25,010 bases of DNA from positions 1 through 25,010 of the forward strand of contig JAVBTC010000188.1 in the NCBI GenBank assembly GCA_031556405.1. The letters run 5' to 3'. The position numbers were made by a program, and so were the translations under genes. Positions 15,613 through 23,420 of the stretch are shown piece by piece. How positions within the stretch are numbered: position 1 is the stretch's first letter; each line of letters starts with the position of its first letter. The notes under the pieces were generated by a model that had not been told where the DNA came from, did not search any database, and saw only the letters and a list, made by a program, of their open reading frames with translations. Source of the stretch: WQZF01 sp031556405 (GTDB lineage: Bacteria; Pseudomonadota; Gammaproteobacteria; Burkholderiales; Rhodocyclaceae).

Positions 15613-16869
15613 CTATGCAAAGGTATTGATCAGTCCATTACCGCGCCGCACGTCGGACGTTTCCGCAACAACGGACACGGATTCACGCATATCGCCCGCC
15701 CCCGACGGATAGTAAGGATCGGAACCGCCGCCCGATTGCTGGAACTGCGCATTCTGTTGCTGCTGCTGACGGAACGATTCGGAACTGACGTTGGTCTGTC
15801 CCAGCTCGATACCGGCATTGGCAAACAATTCCCGCAGGCGCGGCAAGGCATTTTCGATGGCTTCGCGCACTTCCGCATGCGGCGAGGCGAAAACCATCGT
15901 TGCACGGCGATCGCTGTCGATATTGAGCGAGATGTCGACCGGGCCGAGATGCGCCGGGTTGATCGACAACTGCGCCGACTGCCGGTCGTTCCCGGCAAGC
16001 CAGAGGATTTTCTGTCCGAATTCGCCGGCCCAGGCGCGATCGGAAAGCGGCGTGGAAACCCTGGAAGCCTCACCGGACGAGGAAACGTTGCTTTGAGCCA
16101 TGTCGGCAGCCGTGGCGGCAATACCGTGAGTAGGCACTGTAACGGGTTTGGCTTGCGCATCGGCACCAAGCTTTGCGGTATCGAGGGAAGACGCGGCATC
16201 CGGAGCGACGGCAAGTTTTGCCGCCACTTTTTCGAGATTGCCGGCGAAATTCCCGCCGCCATCGCTTTCCGGCACCGCCCGCAGCCCTGTTTTCGCGGCC
16301 GCCATCGCGTCATCCACCGCCTCGGTGGAAGTCCCTTTCTGAGTTTTCTGAGCCGTGTCGGCGGCGATGGCCGCCTTGCCGGACTTCCCGCCGCCCGCCG
16401 CCGCATCGGCATCCTGTCCTGCAGCAGCCAAGCGAGCCGCGAGCGCGGCGCGCGCGTCGTGCAGGAGCGGCGCATCGTCCGTTCCGGCTGTTGCCTGATT
16501 CGCGGCCGCATTGACCTGCGGCGTTACGGTAGCCAGTCCGAGCGCGGCGAAAAAAGCCGCCGGATCTTCCGCGGCCATTTCCGCATCCAGAAGTTCATTG
16601 GGGTCGGTTTGCCCGGGTGCGAGCTTTGCCAGGGCAGCCTGCCCGGTCAGCAGCGTCAGTGGCGAAGAACCCAGCGCTGGATTCTCCGCGGCGTCGAGTT
16701 GCAACAATTGCCCGATCAGCAGCGACGAGAACCCGTTACCGCCGACATCTCCGGCAGCGGCATCGGCTCCGGAAGCATTTCCGGCCGCGGCTGCTCCGAC
16801 AGCCGCGGAAATGGGCCTGACGGCGGAGACACCACCGGTAAGGAGGTTGATGTGAGCAGGAGCAGCCAC
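15613..16869 (-). CDS. fliK: Flagellar hook-length control protein FliK
   Basis: A 418-residue secreted ruler and substrate-specificity switch. The N-terminal two thirds are Ala/Gly-rich and low in conserved features, as usual for FliK. The C-terminal Flg_hook domain is recognisable: WAGEFGQKILWLAGNDRQSAQLSINPAHLGPVDISLNIDSDRRATMVFASPHAEVREAIENALPRLRELFANAGIELGQTNVSS. A Gln-rich tract (residues about 375-392) follows. The start is read as GTG at 16869, with GAAGGA about 8 nt upstream. It is the first gene of the K-to-R operon and has a sigma-54 promoter just upstream. Confidence 0.92.
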   Translation of the reverse strand: MAAPAHINLLTGGVSAVRPISAAVGAAAAGNASGADAAAGDVGGNGFSSLLIGQLLQLDAAENPALGSSPLTLLTGQAALAKLAPGQTDPNELLDAEMAAEDPAAFFAALGLATVTPQVNAAANQATAGTDDAPLLHDARAALAARLAAAGQDADAAAGGGKSGKAAIAADTAQKTQKGTSTEAVDDAMAAAKTGLRAVPESDGGGNFAGNLEKVAAKLAVAPDAASSLDTAKLGADAQAKPVTVPTHGIAATAADMAQSNVSSSGEASRVSTPLSDRAWAGEFGQKILWLAGNDRQSAQLSINPAHLGPVDISLNIDSDRRATMVFASPHAEVREAIENALPRLRELFANAGIELGQTNVSSESFRQQQQQNAQFQQSGGGSDPYYPSGAGDMRESVSVVAETSDVRRGNGLINTFA

Positions 16870-16906
16870 GATGCATTCCTTCGAAAAAAGAGGTCAGCGC
16901 ATTAAA

Positions 16907-16922
16907 AGCAAACGCTATGCCA
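16907..16922 (-). promoter_or_regulatory. Sigma-54 (RpoN) promoter for the fliK operon
   Basis: The minus strand reads TGGCATAGCGTTTGCT, an exact fit to the consensus TGGCAYR-N4-TTGCW with correct -24 GG and -12 GC spacing. Predicted transcription starts near 16897, about 28 nt before the fliK GTG. Sigma-54 control of flagellar genes by a FleQ/FlrC-type activator is known in several proteobacteria; the activator is not in this window. Confidence 0.8.
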
Positions 16923-16952
16923 TTTTTTTACCCGGGTGCATTTGCCCGGCCA

Positions 16953-16988
16953 AAAAACGCCGGGCTCGTCATTGAGACACCGGCGTTG
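16953..16988 (-). terminator. Rho-independent terminator after rpoH
   Basis: On the minus strand AACGCCGG pairs with CCGGCGTT across a loop of about 15 nt and runs directly into a T tract. It lies 26 nt beyond the rpoH stop codon and upstream of the fliK promoter, which separates the two transcription units. Confidence 0.85.
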
Positions 16989-17013
16989 AAGGAACTCTGG
17001 TGGAATTCTGATT

Positions 17014-17880
17014 TCAGGACTGCTGGAAAAACTGCCGCATTTTCACCAGCGCCTTGCTTTCAATCTGGCGGATCCGTTCGGCGGATACGCCGAATTCTCC
17101 GGCCAATTCGTGCAACGTCGCGGCTTCTCCCTCATCCGCCAGCCAACGCGACTCGACGATACGGCGGCTGCGCGGGTCGAGGTCGGCAAGCGCTTCCTGC
17201 AGACCGGAGGTCTGCAGACGTTCGACCTCTCGCGTCTCCAGAACCTGCGTCGGCTCATGCTGGGTGTCGGAAAGCCAGGAGACCGGCGCGAAATGGGCGT
17301 CTTCGCCTTCCGGGTCGTTCGCTTCCAGGGCCACGTCGCGCCCTGACAGACGCAACTCCATTTCCCGGACTTCACCTTCCTTGACGCCAAGCAATCCCGC
17401 CACTTCGCTGGCCTGGCCGGAAGTAAGCGCTTCGCTGCCAGGTTTCAGGCTGCGCAGATTGAAGAAAAGCTTGCGTTGCGCCTTGGTGGTGGCAATCTTG
17501 ACCAGGCGCCAGTTGCGCACGACGTATTCGTGAATTTCGGCCTTGATCCAATGCACCGCGAACGAAACGAGACGTACACCGCGTTCGGGGTCGAAGCGTT
17601 TCACCGCTTTCATCAGACCGATATTGCCCTCCTGGATCAGGTCCGCGTGCGGCAATCCGTAACCGAGATAGCCACGCGCAATCGAAATGACCAAGCGCAG
17701 ATGCGAGAGCACCAGTTGCCGCGCGGCATCGAGGTCTTCATGATCGCGAAGGCGGCGCGCCAGATCGCGTTCTTCCTGTTCGCTCAACATCGGAAAGCGC
17801 TGCGCCGCCTGAATATAGGCGTCCAGATTACCGATGGGGGCAAGCAAGGCGGATTGGGGTACCGGCAGATTTTGCGACAT
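17014..17880 (-). CDS. rpoH: RNA polymerase heat-shock sigma factor RpoH (sigma-32)
   Basis: A 288-residue group 3 sigma factor that directs transcription of heat-shock genes. Region 2 is clear (ARQLVLSHLRLVISIARGY, LPHADLIQEGNIGLMKAVKRFDPERGVRLVSFAVHWIKAEIHEYVV), and it has the RpoH-specific box TTKAQRKLFFNLRSLK. Region 4 ends with GEAATLHELAGEFGVSAERIRQIESKALVKMRQFF, including the -35-binding helix-turn-helix. The ATG at 17880 is preceded by AAGGAG at good spacing; a TTG three codons earlier is too close to that site. Directly upstream are a TATAGT -10 hexamer and a perfect CIRCE operator, implying HrcA repression. A terminator follows the gene. Confidence 0.97.
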   Translation of the reverse strand: MSQNLPVPQSALLAPIGNLDAYIQAAQRFPMLSEQEERDLARRLRDHEDLDAARQLVLSHLRLVISIARGYLGYGLPHADLIQEGNIGLMKAVKRFDPERGVRLVSFAVHWIKAEIHEYVVRNWRLVKIATTKAQRKLFFNLRSLKPGSEALTSGQASEVAGLLGVKEGEVREMELRLSGRDVALEANDPEGEDAHFAPVSWLSDTQHEPTQVLETREVERLQTSGLQEALADLDPRSRRIVESRWLADEGEAATLHELAGEFGVSAERIRQIESKALVKMRQFFQQS

Positions 17881-17922
17881 GGCGTTCAAACTCCTTACGA
17901 GGGTCCGAAAAAAGACTTCGGC

Positions 17923-17928
17923 ACTATA
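17923..17928 (-). promoter_or_regulatory. Predicted -10 hexamer of the rpoH promoter
   Basis: TATAGT on the minus strand directly abuts the CIRCE element, so the operator occupies the spacer and -35 region. No good -35 hexamer is visible. The start would be near 17916, about 36 nt before the rpoH ATG. Confidence 0.6.
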
Positions 17929-17955
17929 TTAGCACTCTATCGATGAGAGTGCTAA
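17929..17955. promoter_or_regulatory. CIRCE operator (HrcA binding site) upstream of rpoH
   Basis: TTAGCACTC (17929-17937), a 9-nt spacer and GAGTGCTAA (17947-17955) match the CIRCE consensus in all 18 arm positions and in spacer length. It lies in the rpoH upstream region, next to its -10 hexamer. HrcA would repress by blocking polymerase until heat stress inactivates it. Confidence 0.95.
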
Positions 17956-18014
17956 ATTCCGCCCCCGGTTCCTTCGGCGGTCAAGTGAAGCATCCCCGTC
18001 GCCCGGATTTACGT

Positions 18015-18212
18015 TTATTTTTTTACCGCCGTCGCCGACCAGACGAGCGCCCCGACCCAGCCCAGGAAAGTCCAGCCGAGCAGCAGATTGAGAATGCCGA
18101 TTGCCGCTCGGTTGTGATGGCCACGTCTCATGGCCACCAGAAATGGCAGAAAATAGAGCACCAGGAGGGCGATCATCACTCCAAGTGCTACCAGAAGGGC
18201 AAGCGATTTCAT
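18015..18212 (-). CDS. Superinfection-immunity-like small membrane protein
   Basis: A 65-residue protein with two transmembrane helices: LALLVALGVMIALLVLYFLPFLVAM, then a short basic loop RRGHHNRAAIGILNLLLGWTFLGWVGALVWSATA. The RxHxN...ILNLLLGWTxxGWVxALVWA pattern is that of the superinfection immunity (Imm_superinfect) family, named after the phage T4 Imm protein. Most bacterial members have no tested role, so phage exclusion is only a family-name inference. The ATG at 18212 follows GGAAAG; an adjacent GTG would add one residue. It stands alone between rpoH and iorB, and its stop lies 60 nt before the CIRCE element. Confidence 0.82.
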   Translation of the reverse strand: MKSLALLVALGVMIALLVLYFLPFLVAMRRGHHNRAAIGILNLLLGWTFLGWVGALVWSATAVKK

Positions 18213-18267
18213 CACTTTCCGTTACCTTTTCGAAACATTCTGTCCGTCACCGTATCGCGCAAGGTTT

Positions 18268-18981
18268 TCAGGCAGTGATGGCGCTCTTCTGCTCTTTTTG
18301 TTGCTCTATCCGCGCCGTTTCCACCGAGGTTCCCTGCACTTCTTCCTGCGCCCGCTGGGCGGCAAGACGGCCGGCGACAAAGGCGCGGCGGTTGCGTTCG
18401 ATGACTTCCTCGCTCTTCCGGGCAAAGCGCCGCAGCACACATTGTTCGAGCGTTGCCGCCGAAAACGGCAAATGATCGGCGATGGCTCCGAGCATGACGG
18501 TATTGCCCAGGCGCAGATCGCCCAGTTCCAGCGCGATGGCGGAAGCGTCGAAGGCGAACACCCGGGCGCCGGAACCGCGCATCGCGGCAATGGGGTCGGG
18601 GGGATACTCGAACAGGCCGAGTTCGACGATCGGCGGCGCGATCTGCCCCGTATTCATCAGTGCCAGTCCGGCATCGGTGAGCATGTGCCGCCAGCGCATT
18701 CCTTCGGCGGCTTCGAAGCCCAGCAGAATATGGGCTTCGCCGGGGCTGATCTGCGGCGAAAGCACGCGCGGACCGAAGCGCAGGTGGGAGGAAACCACGC
18801 CGCCGCGTTGGGCCATGCCGGCCACCTCGGTTTTCTTGACGTCGTGTCCGAGCGAAATTGCCGCTTCGGCGAGGATTTCGGTCGCGGTCATGACGCCCTG
18901 GCCGCCGATGCCGACGACGAGGATATTGGTGATGCCGCTGCTACTGTTCTGGGCGCTGCCTTGATGAATGGAGATGCTCAT
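18268..18981 (-). CDS. iorB: Indolepyruvate:ferredoxin oxidoreductase, beta subunit
   Basis: A 237-residue subunit of the enzyme that oxidatively decarboxylates arylpyruvates (indolepyruvate, phenylpyruvate) to aryl-acetyl-CoA while reducing ferredoxin. Family blocks include TNILVVGIGGQGVMTATEILAEAA, DVKKTEVAGMAQRGGVVSSHLRFG, SPGEAHILLGFEAAEGMRW and NTVMLGAIADHLPFS, i.e. the gamma/pyruvate-ferredoxin-oxidoreductase fold. The ATG at 18981 is chosen because the longer open frame before it overlaps iorA and is rich in Arg and Cys without family resemblance. The ribosome-binding site is weak. It starts 58 nt after iorA, which is the usual order. Confidence 0.92.
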   Translation of the reverse strand: MSISIHQGSAQNSSSGITNILVVGIGGQGVMTATEILAEAAISLGHDVKKTEVAGMAQRGGVVSSHLRFGPRVLSPQISPGEAHILLGFEAAEGMRWRHMLTDAGLALMNTGQIAPPIVELGLFEYPPDPIAAMRGSGARVFAFDASAIALELGDLRLGNTVMLGAIADHLPFSAATLEQCVLRRFARKSEEVIERNRRAFVAGRLAAQRAQEEVQGTSVETARIEQQKEQKSAITA

Positions 18982-19039
18982 TGCTGCTCGCTTGCAAAGT
19001 TTTCCGGGAAGTCTGAGAGGTCGGAACGATCCGGCGGAT

Positions 19040-20977
19040 TCAGTGTTTGTGCAACGGGAAAAGAGGCGTGACTTTATGCGCATGCACGATCGCATCCGGC
19101 GCACAGGGTTGCAGGCACAGCCCGCACCCGGTGCAGGCGGCGGTTTCGATGCGCACGAAAGCGCGTTCGACCTCCTTGCCCGAGGGCTTGACGACGCTGT
19201 CGCGCCGGGTCACGTGAATCGCCGGACAACCGACGTCGACACAATTACCGCAGCCGGTACAGCGCTCATCGAGCACGGTATACGGCGCCAGCTTGTGATA
19301 ATCCTTGATCAGCACGCAGGGCTGATTGGTAATGATGACCGACGGTTCGGGAATCTTCGTTTCTTCGCGCAGGGTTTTGAAGAGCGTCGGCAGCTCGTAC
19401 GGATCGACGACATGGACGCGCTCCTCGCGCACGCCGAGCGCTTTCACCAGCGCCGCGAAATCGACCCGTGGCGCTTCCTCGTCGTGAATATCGCGGCCGT
19501 TGCCGGGATTGTTCTGGCCGCCGGTCATGCCGACGGCACGGTTGTCAAGAAGCAGGACGGTAACGTTGCCCTTGTTGTAGACGATGTCGAGCAGACCCTG
19601 CATTCCCATGTGCAGGAAAGTGGAATCGCCGATCACGGCGACGATTTTCTTGTCCTTGTCCGATTCGCCGCGTCCCTTGTCGAGACCGAGCGCCATGCCC
19701 ATCGACGCGCCCATCGAAATGCAGGTATCGAGCGCATTCCATGGATGGCCGAAACCGAGCGTATAACAGCCGATGTCGCCGGAGATGGTGACATTGCGCA
19801 GTTGCGAAAGCGTGTAATAGACCCCCAGGTGCGGACAGGCGACACACATGGTCGGCGGACGCGGAAACACGGGTAGCGGCGCGGCCTTATGAGCCAAATT
19901 CGGGGCCGATTTCGGCGCCACGCCCGCCTTTTCTTCCGCTCCCGCGCCGAGCAATCCGGCCAGCGCCGGACGCAGCACGTGCGGCGCCAGTTCGCCCTGG
20001 CGCGGCAGCAGTTCCTTACCCTGCGCCGCAATGCCTTGCGCGCGCAACTCGGTTTCAATCAGTGGCTCCACTTCCTCGACGACGACAAGATGCTCGACCG
20101 TCGCGGCAAAGGCGCGCAGCGCTTCGAGCGGCAGCGGATACGAGAATCCGAGCTTGAACACCGGCGCCTCGGGAAACGCCTCGCGGACATGCATATAGGC
20201 GGGACCGGAAGTAATGAAGCCGACACGGGGCATGCCGTTTTGTTCACTTCCTTTTTCCACTATGTTCAACGGCGAAATTTCGGCTTCGGCGCGCAGCGCC
20301 GCTTCGCGCTCGAACATCAGCGGAATCCGCCGTCCGGCGTTCCCCGGCACCATCACCCAGCGCGCCGGCTCCTTTTTAAAACCGGAGGCGACATGCGGCA
20401 CGCGCTCACCAACCGTGAGCAGCGCCTTGACATGGCAGATGCGGGTCGTCAGACGCAGGATGACCGGTGTTTTGAAGCGTTCGGACAATTCGAACGCCGC
20501 CAGTGTGAACGCATAGGCTTCCTGGGAATCGGACGGTTCGAGTACCGGCAGATGCGCGAATCGGCCCCAGAAACGCGAGTCCTGTTCGTTCTGCGACGAA
20601 GACAGGCCGACATCGTCGGCCACCGCGATCACCAGGCCGCCTTCGATGCCGGTCAGCGTCATCGTCATCAGCGCATCGGCGGCAACGTTCAGACCGACGT
20701 GCTTCATCGCGCAAAAAGAGCGCGAACCAGCCATCGATGCGCCGAGTGCGATTTCGACCGAGGTTTTTTCATTGACCGCCCACTCGGCGTAAAGATCGGG
20801 ATACGTGGCGATCGACTCCATGATCTCGGTCGCCGGAGTACCGGGGTATGCCGCGGCGACGCGCACGCCCGCTTCCCAGACGGCGCGGGCGACGGCTTCG
20901 TTACCGGACATCAGAAGTCGTTGCGCTGCCTGCTTTTCTGCCGGCGTGGTCTGAGACGCGAGTTGGGATATGGCCAC
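19040..20977 (-). CDS. iorA: Indolepyruvate:ferredoxin oxidoreductase, alpha subunit
   Basis: A 645-residue catalytic subunit. The N-terminal pyrimidine-binding domain contains AAAYPGTPATEIME and the block NEKTSVEIALGASMAGSRSFCAMKHVGLNVAADALM. The thiamine-pyrophosphate domain contains SGDIGCYTLGFGHPWNALDTCISMGASMGMALG and VAVIGDSTFLHMG, ending in NRAVGMTGGQNNPG. The C-terminus holds two ferredoxin-type clusters: CTGCGNCVDVGCP and CTGCGLCLQPCAPDAI. The start is GTG at 20977 with AAGGAG 7 nt upstream. A TATAAT -10 hexamer lies about 40 nt before it. The enzyme would serve aromatic amino acid degradation, feeding phenylacetyl-CoA or indoleacetyl-CoA, or the reverse reaction under anoxia. Confidence 0.95.
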   Translation of the reverse strand: MAISQLASQTTPAEKQAAQRLLMSGNEAVARAVWEAGVRVAAAYPGTPATEIMESIATYPDLYAEWAVNEKTSVEIALGASMAGSRSFCAMKHVGLNVAADALMTMTLTGIEGGLVIAVADDVGLSSSQNEQDSRFWGRFAHLPVLEPSDSQEAYAFTLAAFELSERFKTPVILRLTTRICHVKALLTVGERVPHVASGFKKEPARWVMVPGNAGRRIPLMFEREAALRAEAEISPLNIVEKGSEQNGMPRVGFITSGPAYMHVREAFPEAPVFKLGFSYPLPLEALRAFAATVEHLVVVEEVEPLIETELRAQGIAAQGKELLPRQGELAPHVLRPALAGLLGAGAEEKAGVAPKSAPNLAHKAAPLPVFPRPPTMCVACPHLGVYYTLSQLRNVTISGDIGCYTLGFGHPWNALDTCISMGASMGMALGLDKGRGESDKDKKIVAVIGDSTFLHMGMQGLLDIVYNKGNVTVLLLDNRAVGMTGGQNNPGNGRDIHDEEAPRVDFAALVKALGVREERVHVVDPYELPTLFKTLREETKIPEPSVIITNQPCVLIKDYHKLAPYTVLDERCTGCGNCVDVGCPAIHVTRRDSVVKPSGKEVERAFVRIETAACTGCGLCLQPCAPDAIVHAHKVTPLFPLHKH

Positions 20978-21238
20978 GAACTGCTCCTTGCGGAAATGAA
21001 AACACGTAACTTTTTATTATAACGTCAGGCTAAGTGCTTCGAAAGTGCGGCAATGCGCACGTTTGCCAATACAAGAAATATGCGTAAAAAATGCCATGGG
21101 AACCGTTCCAATCTCTCCGCCCATTTTGGCACTCCTGTTGAAGATGGTGTTAAACGCGGAGGGTACGCCGGATTTAAGAGCGCGAAGACGCAATCCTGAA
21201 TGACAATGCTGTCCACGAAATATTGGTAAAAGCACGAT
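20978..21238. other. Upstream region of iorA
   Basis: Non-coding stretch between iorA and repeat copy C. TATAAT on the minus strand at 21016-21021 is a perfect -10 hexamer that would start transcription near 21009; the matching -35 (TTTCGA) is weak. The remainder shows no supported gene or RNA. Confidence 0.55.
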
Positions 21239-21316
21239 AAATTCCAATTTTAAATATTAATTCAACAACAAACATCACTACATATACAAAACAAAATTTC
21301 ACTAAAATTGGAATTT
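21239..21316 (-). repeat. Dispersed AT-rich repeat, copy C, with perfect 14-bp terminal inverted repeats
   Basis: A 78-bp element bounded by AAATTCCAATTTTA (21239-21252) and its exact reverse complement TAAAATTGGAATTT (21303-21316). The core TATATGTAG is read on the minus strand at 21278-21286, followed by TGATG and GAATTAA. It aligns with copies A, B and D. Its right terminal repeat overlaps the 3' end of prmC and encodes the last residues of that protein. Confidence 0.85.
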
Positions 21317-22174
21317 CTGCCAACAACCGCAACTAACGCGCTCTACCGAGTTTAAATCGCACCGGCTTTGTACTTCCCTGAATCCCCGTTGTGCAAGCAA
21401 AGCGCGCACCGCCTCCGCCTGATCGTAGCCGTGCTCCAGAAACAGTATCCCGCCCGGACGTAAATGGCCGGGAGCGCCGGCAATGATTTCATGCAGGCAG
21501 GCCAGTCCATCGCCGCCGTGTCTTCCGTCGGTCAGCGCCGAGCGCGGCTCGAAAGGCAAGCCGCCGCGTTCCAGGTGTGGATCGCCAGCGGCGATATAAG
21601 GCGGATTGGCGACGATCAGGTCGAAACGCACCGTGTCTAGCGGCGCGTACCAGTGCCCCTGGAGAAAACGGACATCCACGCCATGGCGCGCGGCATTCTT
21701 GCGCGCCACTTCGATTGCGGCGACGCTGGCATCGATTGCCGTTACCCGCGCCCGAGTCCGCAATTTGGCCAGCGTGACCGCGAGAACACCGCTGCCGGTA
21801 CCCAGATCGAGAATTTCCGCCGCGGACGGCAGCGTGTCCAACGCTGCCAGCGCCAAGTCGACCAGCAACTCGGTTTCGGGACGAGGAATCAGCACCGCCG
21901 GCGTGACCGCAAAGGGCAGGCCGTAAAAACCGGCTTCGCCGGTGAGATAGGCGAGCGGCTCGCCAGCAGAACGACGCTCGACCAGCGCGAGAAAACACGT
22001 CCGCTGTTCCGGAGAAAGCGTGCTTTCCGCCTCCGTAATCAGTGCCGCGTGCGTTTTACCACTGACGAATTCGAGCAGCAGCCGCGCATCGAGTCGGTCA
22101 ATACACGCACTGGCAGTATGCAAAGCCGTCGCCAGCGTCAACGGCACCGGATCGGTAGAAGATAAAAACGGCAT
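21302..22174 (-). CDS. prmC: Peptide chain release factor N5-glutamine methyltransferase PrmC
   Basis: A 290-residue SAM-dependent methyltransferase that modifies the GGQ glutamine of release factors RF1 and RF2. Visible are the N-terminal helical domain (ALHTASACIDRLDARLLLEFV), YLTGEAGFYGLPFAVTPAVLIPRPETELLV, the SAM motif EILDLGTGSGVLAVTLA, and the catalytic NPPYI at about residue 190. It lies directly downstream of prfA, its substrate gene, as in E. coli. The ATG at 22174 is 50 nt after the prfA stop. The C-terminus is odd: after the expected ERVxxGxW ending, the protein continues QKFQF, and KFQF plus the stop are encoded within the terminal repeat of copy C. Confidence 0.95.
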   Translation of the reverse strand: MPFLSSTDPVPLTLATALHTASACIDRLDARLLLEFVSGKTHAALITEAESTLSPEQRTCFLALVERRSAGEPLAYLTGEAGFYGLPFAVTPAVLIPRPETELLVDLALAALDTLPSAAEILDLGTGSGVLAVTLAKLRTRARVTAIDASVAAIEVARKNAARHGVDVRFLQGHWYAPLDTVRFDLIVANPPYIAAGDPHLERGGLPFEPRSALTDGRHGGDGLACLHEIIAGAPGHLRPGGILFLEHGYDQAEAVRALLAQRGFREVQSRCDLNSVERVSCGCWQKFQF

Positions 22175-22224
22175 AAAGGCAAGGTTCGGGCCGGTGTCCG
22201 GAAAATGACGCTCCGACGTTCGGC

Positions 22225-23307
22225 CTACACTTCGTCGGCCAGAGCCGCCAGTTGCTCTGTCTGGTATTCGGTGGAAAGCGCGGTCAACAATTCATCCATA
22301 TCGCCATCCACGATCGCGTCGATTTTGTACAGCGTCAGATTGATGCGGTGGTCGGTGACCCGCCCTTGTGGAAAATTGTAAGTGCGGATGCGCTCGGAAC
22401 GGTCGCCGCTGCCGATCAGGCTTTTGCGATGCGCCGCCTCCTTGGCCTGTGCGGCCCGCTGCTGAGCGTCGATGATGCGCGCGCTCAGGACGCGCATCGC
22501 CTGTTCCCGGTTCTGGTGCTGGCTGCGGCCGTCCTGGCATTCGACGACGATCCCCGTCGGCAGATGGGTGATCCGCACCGCCGATTCGGTCTTGTTGATG
22601 TGCTGGCCACCGGCGCCGGAAGCGCGAAAGGTGTCTATTTTGAGATCGGCGGGATTGATCACCAGTTCTTCCTGCGCACCGGCTTCCGGCAATATGGCGA
22701 CGGTACACGCCGAGGTATGGATCCGTCCTTGCGCTTCGGTTTCCGGAACACGCTGTACCCGGTGCCCGCCCGACTCGAATTTCAACTGCGCATAAACGCC
22801 GTGACCGACGATACGGGCGATCACTTCGCGATAGCCGCCGAGATCGGATTCCGTGCTCGAAAGAATTTCCACCTGCCAGCGCCGCCGTTCGGCCAGGCGG
22901 CAATACATGCGCAACAACGCCCCGGCAAAAAGCGCCGATTCCTCGCCGCCGGTGCCGGCGCGGATCTCCAGCACCACGTTGCCTTCATCGTGCGCATCCT
23001 TGGGCAACAATAATTTCTGGAGTTCGATTTCGATTTCCGGCAAGCGCGCGCGCGCCGCTTTCATTTCCTCCTGAGCCAACTCGCGCAGTTCCGGATCGGC
23101 GAGCATTTCCTCCGCCTGCCGCAGATCGTGCTCAATCTGCCGATACTCGGAATACAGCACGACGACCGGCTCGATATCCGAACGTTCGCGCGAGAGCCTG
23201 GTAAATACATCCATCCGTTGCGTTGCATCCTCGGCGGCAAGCAATGCGTCGATCTCGGCGATCCGTTCGGACAAATGCTCCAGCTTGTCGCGAATACTTG
23301 TCTTCAT
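22225..23307 (-). CDS. prfA: Peptide chain release factor 1 (RF1)
   Basis: A 360-residue class I release factor that recognises UAA and UAG. The GGQ motif is in FRASGAGGQHINKTESAVRI, and the codon-reading PxT region is in HRVQRVPETEAQGRIHTSACTV. Length equals that of E. coli RF1. The ATG at 23307 gives the family start MKTSIRDKLEHLSERIAEID; upstream in-frame residues are unlike the family. Only a short GGA element precedes the ATG. The gene follows hemA, with a small intrinsic terminator between them, and precedes prmC. Confidence 0.97.
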   Translation of the reverse strand: MKTSIRDKLEHLSERIAEIDALLAAEDATQRMDVFTRLSRERSDIEPVVVLYSEYRQIEHDLRQAEEMLADPELRELAQEEMKAARARLPEIEIELQKLLLPKDAHDEGNVVLEIRAGTGGEESALFAGALLRMYCRLAERRRWQVEILSSTESDLGGYREVIARIVGHGVYAQLKFESGGHRVQRVPETEAQGRIHTSACTVAILPEAGAQEELVINPADLKIDTFRASGAGGQHINKTESAVRITHLPTGIVVECQDGRSQHQNREQAMRVLSARIIDAQQRAAQAKEAAHRKSLIGSGDRSERIRTYNFPQGRVTDHRINLTLYKIDAIVDGDMDELLTALSTEYQTEQLAALADEV

Positions 23308-23329
23308 TTCCGGAATACAAAAGATAAAC

Positions 23330-23351
23330 AAAAAAGGCGGCAAATGCCGCA
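23330..23351 (-). terminator. Small rho-independent terminator between hemA and prfA
   Basis: On the minus strand GCGGC-ATTT-GCCGC is followed by CTTTTTT. The stem is only 5-6 bp, so it may act as an attenuator rather than a full stop between hemA and prfA. Confidence 0.65.
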
Positions 23352-23420
23352 CTCATCAAGAAAGCGGGCGGGGAAAAATTTCGTACACGGAATGCGGTAT
23401 GGTTTTCAGGACAGATACCG

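Noticed and set aside
11395..16905. Long plus-strand frames antisense to fliP, fliM and fliK
   Set aside because: Shadows of the flagellar genes; no recognisable motifs or ribosome-binding sites.
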